Shown here in pieces: positions 26,203-33,960 of a DNA stretch of 37,116 nt. The notes beneath the pieces were generated by a model, which was given only the letters and a program-made list of their open reading frames with translations, was not told where the DNA came from and ran no database searches. Position 1 is the stretch's first letter; each line of letters begins with the position of its first letter. A program made the translations under genes and the position numbers. The DNA is from a virus, in IMG/VR virus record IMGVR_UViG_3300045973_000434, positions 64,001 to 101,116 of that record; one strand, given 5' to 3'.

Positions 26203-26721
26203 CTAAATTTTTCCAGTATAATCAAAATTGTCTTTCAAAAGGTTTGTAAGATATTCAATGGCTTCTTTTTGGGAATAACACATTACTTTAGGTTTATTAT
26301 TTCCTTGTAGTATATTTTGTATATTCATCCAATAAACAATTGTCATTGGACCAGAGCCATTCCATTGTCGAGCAGCTTGCTCATATGTCTTACCTTTCGC
26401 AAAGTATAAGAAGACTTCTCTTGACTTTTTCGAATCAAACATATCTTGTAATGTATAATTCGCGCCTGTCAGTCGATTGTAATGTTCTATTCTACACTGC
26501 CTTATTTGAGCTCTTCCATAAGCTTGTTCTCTTTCGTTACATAATGTATCATTTTTACCTGATTCAAAGATTGTAACTGCCTCATATAAGGGATCGTAGA
26601 AGTCTTTGTCTATTCTAACTATTTTTTCACTTTCTTTTATATATCCAGTTGGATACGTAGAAGGAGCGAAAGACAATAGGCTTAGAGACAAAAATAAGAA
26701 CATTATTAGTGTTCTTTTCAT
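26203..26721 (-). CDS. Exported lysozyme/transglycosylase-like enzyme
   Basis: This 172-residue protein has an N-terminal signal peptide (MKRTLIMFLFLSLSLLSFA, then a polar region). The mature part has a lysozyme-fold pattern: a Glu in AVTIFESGKND (catalytic-Glu candidate E53), AYGRAQIRQ, an HYNRLTG helix, and QAARQWNGSGP near residue 125, which matches the substrate-binding WNG segment of SLT-type lytic transglycosylases. It would cleave peptidoglycan for lysis, after Sec export without a separate holin gate. It is preceded by a structured leader and a tRNA-like gene. Two Cys pairs could form disulfides in the periplasm. Confidence 0.75.
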   Translation of the reverse strand: MKRTLIMFLFLSLSLLSFAPSTYPTGYIKESEKIVRIDKDFYDPLYEAVTIFESGKNDTLCNEREQAYGRAQIRQCRIEHYNRLTGANYTLQDMFDSKKSREVFLYFAKGKTYEQAARQWNGSGPMTIVYWMNIQNILQGNNKPKVMCYSQKEAIEYLTNLLKDNFDYTGKI

Positions 26722-26726
26722 AAATT

Positions 26727-26814
26727 AAGATTTGGTTTAACAATGTAAGGAATCACACCTTACCCCATAAAGGTCTTTATACGTTTGAAACCATAAAAGG
26801 TTTCGCCAAATCTT
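26727..26814 (-). promoter_or_regulatory. Three-way-junction RNA leader of the lysozyme-like gene
   Basis: On the - strand a perfect 9-bp closing helix AAGATTTGG/CCAAATCTT (26806-26814 with 26727-26735) encloses two hairpins: GAAACC-(6 nt)-GGTTTC (26799-26804 with 26787-26792) and GTAAGG-(7 nt)-CCTTAC (26758-26763 with 26745-26750). The element ends 5 nt before the ATG at 26721, so folding would bury or expose the start region. This placement suggests a translational control element for timed lysis. No known riboswitch consensus was recognised. Confidence 0.6.
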
Positions 26815-26839
26815 GATTATTTTTGATTACTGGTTTTGA

Positions 26840-26909
26840 TGTCTAAGAGGGAATCGAACCCCCGTCCTCTACTTCATAAAGTAGCACTCCGCCCCTGAGC
26901 TATTAGACA
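26840..26909 (-). tRNA. tRNA or tRNA-like gene, anticodon arm irregular
   Basis: On the - strand a perfect 7-bp acceptor TGTCTAA/TTAGACA is followed by TA, a D stem GCTC/GAGT, a 5-nt variable loop and a T arm GGGGG-TTCGATT-CCCTC, all at canonical places. The anticodon arm is 16 nt instead of 17 and self-complementary (CTACT...AGTAG). It folds as 5 bp with a 6-nt loop or 4 bp with an 8-nt loop TTTATGAA, so the anticodon cannot be assigned with confidence (TAT and ATG are readings). CCA is not encoded. It may be a functional unusual tRNA or a decaying one. Confidence 0.65.
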
Positions 26910-26917
26910 AACCAAAT

Positions 26918-26935
26918 ATCTCCTGCTAAGGAGAT
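26918..26935 (-). other. Hairpin between the 192-residue gene and the tRNA
   Basis: A 6-bp perfect stem ATCTCC/GGAGAT with a 6-nt loop is followed on the - strand by ATTTGGTTTG. It lies 27 nt after the stop of the gene at 26962-27540 and 9 nt before the tRNA 5' end, so it may be a terminator or an RNase processing site for the tRNA. Confidence 0.5.
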
Positions 26936-26961
26936 CTTATTCTGTACATGATCGTTGCATT

Positions 26962-27540
26962 TTATGCGTACTGAGGCACATGAATATTAATCACAATACG
27001 TGAAAAACTTTCTATTGCCTTTTTTTGTATTTTTGATATTTTCTCGACCAAACTTTCGACAGACTCATGCTGTCTTACTTTCCTAAACAATTTTTCAATG
27101 CCAGGAATAAAGAAACATGATACTGGTGAGAGCACAGGAAGATAGTCATTATTAACACCTAATGTAAATACATTTGGTATTAGTGTAATAACTGGTACTT
27201 CCCGATGAAGTACATTATACTTATCCCAGATATATTCTGTGATATCAAAATCCTTTTTATAGGCCTTAATTTGTAACATTACGTACAAATCGTTGCTAAA
27301 CAAACGCTCATAGGTATCCCCATACCCTTTACGTTTACAGCTCTCAGCTAATTTTTTAGGTAAGACATCAATAAATAAATCTGTTATATTTACAGTAGTC
27401 TTTTTGAATGACCACCATTTTGTTTTAAGTGTAACTAATCCCCGTTTATTAATAAGGATGTACTTATATTCAGGGATTAGGTCCACTATCATATCTTTCA
27501 CTCTTCTCTTTAGGAGAGGAGTTATTTTGATGAGATTCAT
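26962..27540 (-). CDS. Hypothetical protein
   Basis: This is a 192-residue protein. The ATG at 27540 overlaps the upstream stop (TGATG), giving coupled translation. The N-terminal ~70 residues are basic and beta-rich (YKYILINKRGLVTLKTKWWSF). A hydrophobic stretch (VPVITLIPNVFTLGV, about 116-130) is too polar-flanked to call a membrane helix with confidence. The family is not recognised. Its position next to the exported lysozyme and a multi-hydrophobic protein suggests a morphogenesis or lysis context. Confidence 0.68.
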   Translation of the reverse strand: MNLIKITPLLKRRVKDMIVDLIPEYKYILINKRGLVTLKTKWWSFKKTTVNITDLFIDVLPKKLAESCKRKGYGDTYERLFSNDLYVMLQIKAYKKDFDITEYIWDKYNVLHREVPVITLIPNVFTLGVNNDYLPVLSPVSCFFIPGIEKLFRKVRQHESVESLVEKISKIQKKAIESFSRIVINIHVPQYA

Positions 27541-28133
27541 CAAGGAGACGCGTTTATTATTTTTGTTATTAGATTATAATCCGGTCCATTGAAGATTTGC
27601 CCAAAGAAATAATATATAGCGAAGAGTGTGATAAATATTAAGATTGTATTTATAGTCTTAATTTTATACTCCTGCATACTCATAGCATGAGCCAAACCTG
27701 CAGAATCAAAGTAGAGAAAGATCATATAGAATAAAAACAATAGAAATAATGTATAAAATGATACATCATATATTCTCTTTTTATGTAGTAAGTATTCTAC
27801 TCTACTTTGAGATAGTCCTGACTGTTGAGTTATGCGATCCATTATGGACGCACACCTCCTTTCCTGCAATCTCAGATTCTGATCAAGAACCTCAGCTACT
27901 TTTGATATAGCACTTGCATTTTCAGTGTTAGACTTAGTGTTTCCTTCAATAACAGATGACATTGTACCAGTAGTCCGGTTGTCTTGCACAACTATCCTTG
28001 CTGGTTCAAATTTCATATGCATTGTTTTTGTGCTGTCATCACTACGTACTTCGATAGAAGCGGTTGGTGCAGTATATGATGATAACATCATTACTAACAG
28101 CGGGGCAATTAGGCATGTTAAGTACCTTCTCAT
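27540..28133 (-). CDS. Exported membrane protein with C-terminal two-helix hairpin (holin/spanin-like candidate)
   Basis: This is a 197-residue protein with ATG at 28133; a TTG nine bases upstream was rejected. N-terminal signal sequence: MRRYLTC followed by a hydrophobic LIAPLLVMMLSS core and polar APTAS. A soluble, Ser/Thr/Asn-rich and then coiled region follows (SAISKVAEVLDQNLRLQERR). Two membrane helices come near the C-terminus (FYTLFLLFLFYMIFLYF and INTILIFITLFAIYYFF). With the lysozyme-like gene one gene downstream, a holin or spanin role is plausible but unproven. No lipobox was seen. Confidence 0.72.
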   Translation of the reverse strand: MRRYLTCLIAPLLVMMLSSYTAPTASIEVRSDDSTKTMHMKFEPARIVVQDNRTTGTMSSVIEGNTKSNTENASAISKVAEVLDQNLRLQERRCASIMDRITQQSGLSQSRVEYLLHKKRIYDVSFYTLFLLFLFYMIFLYFDSAGLAHAMSMQEYKIKTINTILIFITLFAIYYFFGQIFNGPDYNLITKIINASP

Positions 28134-28151
28134 AATAATCAAAAATGATTA

Positions 28152-28625
28152 TTAGAAACGACGGTTCTTAAGCTGTTCTTCGTAGAAGTCAGAATTTGCC
28201 TTCTCATCGATTTGTCTCTGAAGAGATCTCTCCAATTCCACTTCGGTGATTACTTCACAAACCTGTTTTGCTGTTTCGAGATCGGTGAAATAGCAGTTGT
28301 CAAGTCCTGTGACACGGCCATTTTCTTTTGGCAGGTCATAGATACCATTAACTGTTATGCAACCCGGTTTTGCTTTGTTGCTGAGAGTTTCAACAACAAT
28401 AGGCTGAATAGCTGTGTGTACAGCTGTGTCCGGGGTTACTTTTGTTCCTTTTTTTATTGGTTGCAATGTGATACCGAAGATCTGGTCTTCACATGATAGA
28501 TCCCTTGGATCTACAATTGGCACCTCAAGTGCAACATCCTGAATTCTGTTAGCATTGCTAGCAGCTGCTTTCACTGCTTCGATATTTAATATCAAAGTCT
28601 TAACGTCCTGATTTTTGTTTCTCAT
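28152..28625 (-). CDS. Hypothetical protein
   Basis: This 157-residue protein is soluble, acidic at the C-terminus, rich in Val/Thr/Asn, with Cys in CEDQIFG, KPGCITV, NCYFTD and KQVCEV. No signal peptide or membrane helix. The middle (IVVETLSNKAKPGCITVNGIYDL) looks beta-rich. Family not recognised. GC is somewhat higher than in neighbouring genes. It is cotranscribed with the membrane-protein gene 19 nt downstream. Confidence 0.68.
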   Translation of the reverse strand: MRNKNQDVKTLILNIEAVKAAASNANRIQDVALEVPIVDPRDLSCEDQIFGITLQPIKKGTKVTPDTAVHTAIQPIVVETLSNKAKPGCITVNGIYDLPKENGRVTGLDNCYFTDLETAKQVCEVITEVELERSLQRQIDEKANSDFYEEQLKNRRF

Positions 28626-28643
28626 TTTTTTGATTTGTTTTGA

Positions 28644-29108
28644 TTAATTTATAATAGTGAACTTTTCTTCGTGCTTACGCAAGAATTTTATTAGAAGAAT
28701 GTTTTCGTTATCATCCAACCGAGTTCTTATAAGTGGAGTAGATCGTGTTATATCCTCGTAATCATACTCCAATTCAACCCATATATTCGTAAGTGGATGT
28801 TCTTTTTTACCCCACAAATGAAAAGGTTCTCTGTCTTTTTTTAATGCCCAATTTTTCTTATAAGGTCTCAAGTAGATAACAGTATCGATCTCACGATCAA
28901 CACCAATACCACCACTTCTTTTTCTATAAAACATAAGGGGAACAGTAATGTTGAATAAACCTAAGATGTTTTTAACCTTAAAAGGCATAGTAACTCGTTG
29001 ATAAACTAGTTTTTCACCTCCAACTCTTGCATCAGTCACAACTCTCCTGCCTTTCATTTCAGGTACATCTTTTTTGATTAAGGTGTAGGTTGTTTTCTTT
29101 TTTATCAT
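28644..29108 (-). CDS. Hypothetical beta-rich protein
   Basis: This is a 154-residue protein. I chose the ATG at 29108, since the upstream in-frame ATG at 29165 adds a Cys/His/Asn-rich tail unlike coding sequence. The body is basic and beta-rich, with repeated Lys/Arg strands (TTYTLIKKDVPEMKGRRVV, YQRVTMPFKVKNILGLF), suggesting a small structural or tail-associated protein, but no family is recognised. It is the first gene after the 2-kb gene-free region. Confidence 0.68.
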   Translation of the reverse strand: MIKKKTTYTLIKKDVPEMKGRRVVTDARVGGEKLVYQRVTMPFKVKNILGLFNITVPLMFYRKRSGGIGVDREIDTVIYLRPYKKNWALKKDREPFHLWGKKEHPLTNIWVELEYDYEDITRSTPLIRTRLDDNENILLIKFLRKHEEKFTIIN

Positions 29109-29183
29109 AATGCATTTGTTTTGGTGATTGAAAGTGTTGAAGCATAGACCCGATTTTGAGTGCATAATTTCGTTATGAAATCG

Positions 29184-31100
29184 TAAACCTATTATTTAAA
29201 CTTGGGTAAATTTGATAATACTCGTAATGCTTTTAGGCAACTTAAGCCTTGCACAGCTTAAGCGTTTACCCCACATGCAACGATTAAGTACACACTGGTA
29301 ATAAACACAGGGGAATCGAGTCTTGATAGCTTCATCTTTTTAGGTTAAATAAGTCTAACCTGGTGTACCGAAATACACGCCAAATAACTTCATTTAATTT
29401 TTGTTGCAACTCTTATATCCGGTTGCAGTCTAGGTATTGTACCTATTTGTAGTGATCAGTTGATAAATTTAAAGTATTGTTTATACTTCTCATAGTCGTG
29501 CTATTGTACCAGATTTCACCCTGGCGTTTACTCCGTCCTCTCATATCTGCTATGTTTGACATTCTCGATAACTTAGAGAAAGGCGGGCTTCGAGGCTAAT
29601 GGAGCGCTTTACAGCGTCTTTTCAACCTTCACATCTTCATATGATTCATATACTTCTTACTATGGCTTAGAATTAAGCGCAAGGCCATCTACGCTCGTTT
29701 ATACCCACCCTGACACCATTTGCATGGTTAGCCCATCAAATGGACTTTATACAGTGTGTTATAAAATCTGTCATGTTAGTTTCTAAGACTTTACGGTCTA
29801 TGTGTTTGTTGTTTGCGGGTTTGACTCGTTGTTGCTCGTTCTCAACTCAATACGTCTACAGACGTTTTCCTCAAAGGCTGTCCAATACTACTCCTCATAT
29901 CGTAAACTCGTTACGTAGTGATTTTGTATGCCACTTTCCGTGTTAATAACTAAACGCTAATACTAAATCGATTATCTGAAATAATATCAATGAGAGTCAG
30001 GGGCAACCTGCTTATCCATGAATTGCTTTTCTAAACGTTTCCGTTATACAATGGGATTTAAACCCATGAAGCCATATACCTTTTTATTACAACCAAGGTC
30101 CCCTACGTGTGAGTAACCATGCCTCGATGCTTTATTTAGTTTTTTAGGCCCCCTATTTACGATAGGGTCTCTTTTGTATCTGTTAGAATATAGATGCCAG
30201 TGCAATACCCTAACCCTTAGAACTATGATATGTTTGTTAGTTTTTAGAAAACTGGCAAAAGCAACAACTTTAATGAGTTTACTACACTTCGTGGTTATTC
30301 CTGTTATTGATTAGTATGCACGGTTGTTTGTTTCCAGTTGTTTCCTGGGACTCGCACGCTATTTCAATATATACCCTAGCCTAGTATTACTAGCTATTTT
30401 ACGTCAATTAACGTGGTCAGGGTTTAGATCCCACTTTTACCGGTGTCTTCCGTAGACACTCCGTAGCCTGATTCGTTGGGTTCTCGTGAATCACACGCCA
30501 CTCCGTTTCACTCTGTTTGTATTATATACCAATTACGGTATTAGGAGAGAGTTTAGGCAATTTGTTGCTCCGTTATCTCACATCTAAAATGTGAACCTCC
30601 GCGATCGTTACCATGGTGTTACGCACGATGCTTAATCGACTTGCCTCCCACTTAACGTGTATCCTAGTACCTAAACCTTTTCATCGATGGCCTTAACAGA
30701 CTTACTTGTTTATTATCCAGGGAATTCCACCCTTTACGCCACTCATTTTGTTTGTAGTAGAACGACTATTGCCTAAATTCATCATTGTCGGCACAGTGTA
30801 CCAAGTTTGCTAATCCAAGCACGTTCTCCATGCATGTTTCGAATCGTGTCGGCATTTAGCATCTGACTCCAGCCTACTGTCTGCTGACATTCTAACTCGA
30901 AGTGAGTGCATCCACAGTCCTATCGGGCGCAATAAACTTCGTTAGACTGCTATGTCTAGAGAGAATGAATAACTTTGCGATGCGATATCGCGGTCACTAT
31001 ATTACTGAGGATCGTCTACCAGTTCCTAAAAGCAATCATTCTATGCTTAAAGTTCCTTAAAGAGTTTGACCTTACGGGGTCTAATTGCAATTCCCAGCAA
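29184..31100 (-). ncRNA. Giant structured noncoding RNA region (new class or GOLLD/ROOL-like)
   Basis: About 1.9 kb without a convincing ORF (longest frames about 60-70 codons, on the opposite strand). Sampled lines run 45-52% GC against roughly a third in the genes. Many hairpins are visible on the - strand: CTTAAGC/GCTTAAG (29241-29262), AGGTTA/TAACCT (29342-29361), TGCAAC/GTTGCA (29405-29427), AGGTA/TACCT (29432-29444), CGCT-GTAA-AGCG with a GNRA loop (29605-29616), CGAT/ATCG (30626-30638), and a perfect 10-bp long-range helix (30768-30777 with 30552-30561). Strand is inferred from flanking genes and the GNRA loop. Phages are known to carry giant ornate RNAs (GOLLD, ROOL) near tRNAs; I cannot confirm membership. 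Exact ends are uncertain and it may hold more than one RNA. Confidence 0.6.
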
Positions 31101-31109
31101 TGTACAAAA

Positions 31110-32690
31110 TCAACTATAATAATAGCGACAAATTTTTCCATCATGTGTTTTCAAAAATGATTCTGTCATTAAAATAACAGTATCAATCTGAATTGGCTGA
31201 TCAAGAGCTTGATTAATCTTCTTACGATAGATTTCCATTAATGATTCGGTGTGAAGGATTCCTAATCCTTTAGCTTCTACGAAATTTATATCTGGATACA
31301 CAAGCAAAATTAGCTTATCCACAGTTCTTTCTTCTTGATCAATAGATCGCCTTAAAAGAATTATAACTTCCTGAATATAGGGAATTGATTTGATTATCCT
31401 TTCTATTTTGTCCAATTGGACAGGAAGTTTGAAGTCGTTGAGTATTATGGCTTTCTTACGGCCATATACAAACAAAACATTTGATTTTGGGTCGGTGACG
31501 CCAATATCTCCTGTTAAATAATTATCTCTGTACCGAACTTCACGTGTGTAACTATCATCACCTACATATCTTTCGAATAAGGTGGTGCCAGAAATTTCTA
31601 ACTCTTCTTCATTAGTAGTATTGAGAAAAATGTTTTGTAGGGCGGTGCCAACTGCAAAAGGCATTCTCTTTACTTTTGTTGAAAAATCGTTTATCGCAAC
31701 TAACTGATTTGTCTCCTGAGAACCATAAGTAGTATAAATTGGAAACTTACCTATCAAAGTTGATAGTATCTCCTCATGAATGGTACTGTTATATACCACA
31801 AGAGCTTCTAACTTCTTACCATAATAACTCTTCATCTTTAGCAGTGCTATTTTCTTAAAGAGCCATTTCATCCAGGTTATCGAAAACAAAAATGAATAAA
31901 CTCGTTTACTATACAAATAGTTAACTTCGTTTCTCCATACACTTTCAATAGAGTTTGTGTCCTCTATAACGACTTCTGCTTGATCTTTAGAACCAACCAG
32001 AATACAACCTTTAACAAATGGTAGTAACACAGTTAAAAAATGAGATTCAGCAAACTCAACATTTGAGTATACTTTATTCATTTCTTTAAACGGTACTGCT
32101 ACTATTGCTTTAGTTAAGAAAGCACCAATAGAACTGTGATGTGATTCAACCCATTTGGGTTCACCATATTCAGTTCCAGAGGTTGCAGTAATTACTGCCC
32201 CATCATCATCTTCATCAAACGTATCTAATATTTTGATGTCTACATTCATGTTTTTCTCTGAACTTACTAAAATTTCAGCAAGAGTTTCATAATTGGTACT
32301 GTTATTACGTTCAAAAATAACACTTAAATCTTCTGTAGAAATTAGTGTTTGAACAAACAACGCTTTACCTAAGTCATCTGATACTAAATCAGGATCAATA
32401 AAGATATGATTTGTGTTGGTTAAGAGTAGGATATGAACAGTTTCTAATTTGTTCATTTTAGGGTGTATAACTAATAAGTTTACACCTTTTAATAAACATG
32501 CAATATAGATGGCGATCCAATTATAGGAGTTTCTACCATATAATGCAATAGTACTATTACTATCCAATTCAAATACATCAAGCACATTATATATTGTAAG
32601 AATCCGTTTAAATAACGTTTTCATAGTAGTGTGCTCAAATACAGGGAGATACCAACAATCTCTTACTGCTTGTAAAATCCGCTTTTTCAT
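31110..32690 (-). CDS. Adenylate-forming (ANL superfamily) enzyme, acyl-CoA synthetase-like
   Basis: This 526-residue protein carries the adenylation motifs in order: an N-terminal NSTIALYGRNSYNWIAIY segment, A3 TATSGTEYGEPKWV (168-181), A5 TTYGSQETN (320-328), A7 YLTGDIGVTD (391-400), A8 YGRKKAIIL (409-417) and a C-terminal A10 THDGKICR with the catalytic Lys (K519). It would activate a carboxylate with ATP to an acyl-AMP and pass it to CoA or another acceptor. The layout is closest to long-chain acyl-CoA synthetases, but the substrate pocket is divergent. No carrier protein is fused or visible next door. Its start overlaps the 126-residue gene by ATGA, so it is coupled to it. Such enzymes are rare in phages, so its substrate is of interest. 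Confidence 0.85.
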   Translation of the reverse strand: MKKRILQAVRDCWYLPVFEHTTMKTLFKRILTIYNVLDVFELDSNSTIALYGRNSYNWIAIYIACLLKGVNLLVIHPKMNKLETVHILLLTNTNHIFIDPDLVSDDLGKALFVQTLISTEDLSVIFERNNSTNYETLAEILVSSEKNMNVDIKILDTFDEDDDGAVITATSGTEYGEPKWVESHHSSIGAFLTKAIVAVPFKEMNKVYSNVEFAESHFLTVLLPFVKGCILVGSKDQAEVVIEDTNSIESVWRNEVNYLYSKRVYSFLFSITWMKWLFKKIALLKMKSYYGKKLEALVVYNSTIHEEILSTLIGKFPIYTTYGSQETNQLVAINDFSTKVKRMPFAVGTALQNIFLNTTNEEELEISGTTLFERYVGDDSYTREVRYRDNYLTGDIGVTDPKSNVLFVYGRKKAIILNDFKLPVQLDKIERIIKSIPYIQEVIILLRRSIDQEERTVDKLILLVYPDINFVEAKGLGILHTESLMEIYRKKINQALDQPIQIDTVILMTESFLKTHDGKICRYYYS

Positions 32691-33067
32691 ATATGAATTC
32701 TTATTAATACATCTCCTGTTGAACTTTGGTAAGCTTCAAAAGACGTATAAGTTTCATCAAGAATTATATGATAAACCAGTGGAATTTTACTTGTTAATTC
32801 TTCAGTGAAATTCTTAAACTTTATGACAATCATTGGATTTTCGATATCCCTTGTCATTGAATCTAATACTTCAATGTTGAATATACCATAAGGATGTGTT
32901 AGGATAAAATCCTGTACATCCTTCATACATTTCTTAATAGCGAGTTGCTTTGAAAAAACAACCTGACCATTATTTTGTTCTAGTGTGAATATCACATCAT
33001 AAAACAAATGCGACAGCAAAGATAATGCTAACTTTGCTACTCTTGGAGTTTCAATTGTACCTTTCAT
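32687..33067 (-). CDS. Hypothetical protein coupled to the adenylate-forming enzyme
   Basis: This 126-residue soluble protein has a helical N-terminus (RVAKLALSLLSHLFYDVIF), then alternating strands (IVIKFKNF, LVYHIILDETYTSF, VLIRIHI). Its stop overlaps the enzyme's ATG (ATGA). No phosphopantetheine-type DSL motif, so it is not an obvious acyl carrier protein. It may be a partner or acceptor of the enzyme. Family not recognised. Confidence 0.68.
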   Translation of the reverse strand: MKGTIETPRVAKLALSLLSHLFYDVIFTLEQNNGQVVFSKQLAIKKCMKDVQDFILTHPYGIFNIEVLDSMTRDIENPMIVIKFKNFTEELTSKIPLVYHIILDETYTSFEAYQSSTGDVLIRIHI

Positions 33068-33072
33068 ATATA

Positions 33073-33354
33073 TTACGTTTTAATTGATTTCAGGTACTCA
33101 TCATAAGGCATTAAACGACTTATCATGACAAGATATGCAGGTACATTATTAACAGTATTTGCATGTGGGTATATAGAATCTTCTTCCATAACCTTACAAA
33201 AAGCAAAGTCCTGTCTTTTATCTTTATGATAACGATGACCTGATAAAAGCATAAGTTTATCATTAAGTTCACCTTTTGATGGTGATGTTAAAACTTTTGT
33301 ACGATGTTTTAACATGGTGTCCCATACTATGGAACCTTTACGAATTTTTCTCAT
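33073..33354 (-). CDS. Hypothetical small basic protein
   Basis: This is a 93-residue protein. I chose the ATG at 33354 because an AAAGGAG Shine-Dalgarno-type sequence lies 10 nt upstream; a TTG nine bases further upstream sits on that sequence. It is basic (MRKIRKGSIVWDTMLKHR) with several His and one Cys in the middle (SGHRYHKDKRQDFAFCKV), not spaced like a known zinc finger. Family not recognised. Confidence 0.65.
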   Translation of the reverse strand: MRKIRKGSIVWDTMLKHRTKVLTSPSKGELNDKLMLLSGHRYHKDKRQDFAFCKVMEEDSIYPHANTVNNVPAYLVMISRLMPYDEYLKSIKT

Positions 33355-33859
33355 TGGGAACAATCTCCTTTTTTGATTTAGTTTGTTCTTTCCTTAGTTC
33401 ATTACTTGCATCAATTCGCTCAAGAAAATGATTGACATGCTTATAAAGCTTTATTTCCCCTTCCTTGACAGATGAACCATCAAAGGTGTCAACATGATCT
33501 CTTAAGAATAATACATGAGTAGCACCTAAAGAATTAGGTTTTCTAAGAAGTACATAACCGTTCCTTATTTCATCAGCTGAAAGCCAATATTTATGTTCCA
33601 TTGTAATACCATGCGCTGCTACAATAGGCTTCATTAATAAAGCCATACTCATTTGTAGTTCGTCTATTGTGTTTTTTATTTCATTTCGCAAATCCTTCAG
33701 TTTATCCTCTGAAGCAAATCGCTTGGAACATTTTAGCATTAACGTATTCGCACTGTCAAATGCTACTAACGTTTTTTTCAACTTAACGACTTCATTAGAA
33801 CGAATTATACAAATCTCGACCACCGATTTTTCTTTTGGATCGTTTGTCTCTTTTTGCAT
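33338..33859 (-). CDS. Hypothetical protein
   Basis: This is a 173-residue protein. ATG at 33859 is preceded by AAAGGA 7-8 nt upstream; an in-frame TTG at 33892 is less likely. The first half contains a helical segment (FASEDKLKDLRNEIKNTIDE) and the second a compact alpha/beta region (EHKYWLSADEIRNGYVLLRK). The C-terminus is Lys/Glu-rich. It overlaps the next gene by 17 nt. Family not recognised. Confidence 0.66.
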   Translation of the reverse strand: MQKETNDPKEKSVVEICIIRSNEVVKLKKTLVAFDSANTLMLKCSKRFASEDKLKDLRNEIKNTIDELQMSMALLMKPIVAAHGITMEHKYWLSADEIRNGYVLLRKPNSLGATHVLFLRDHVDTFDGSSVKEGEIKLYKHVNHFLERIDASNELRKEQTKSKKEIVPNEKNS

Positions 33860-33953
33860 CTCTTTTTCCTTTCTTGTTATTAGTACGTTCAATCTTCTCT
33901 ACTCTTGGAGTAGGTTCGATTTTATCAATTTGATTAAGATTTATCTTTTTCAT
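33795..33953 (-). CDS. Possible small Lys/Arg-rich protein
   Basis: This 52-residue ORF (ATG at 33953) has a very basic core (NNKKGKRDAKRDKRSKRKIGG) and overlaps the start of the 173-residue gene by 65 nt in another frame. It could be a nucleic-acid-binding peptide, or simply an A-rich shadow frame of the leader. It begins directly after the structured terminator at 33961-34072, which favours a real first gene. Low to moderate confidence. Confidence 0.4.
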   Translation of the reverse strand: MKKINLNQIDKIEPTPRVEKIERTNNKKGKRDAKRDKRSKRKIGGRDLYNSF

Positions 33954-33960
33954 GATAATA

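Noticed and set aside
29109-29165. N-terminal extension of the 154-residue gene
   Set aside because: The extra 19 codons are rich in Cys, His and Asn, unlike the rest of the protein, and the ATG at 29108 is sufficient.
29740-29946. Short + strand ORF within the gene-free region
   Set aside because: 68 codons, Cys/Phe/Ser-rich composition unlike the phage's proteins, opposite strand to all flanking genes and lying across predicted hairpins.
30051-30064. tRNA within the giant RNA (T-arm-like hairpin)
   Set aside because: A stem-loop resembling a T arm is present, but no matching acceptor strand or anticodon arm lies upstream on the - strand.
29184-31100. A ribosomal RNA gene
   Set aside because: Several short resemblances to 23S motifs exist, but their spacing does not match a 23S rRNA and no conserved 16S core motifs (for example GTGCCAGC) appear.
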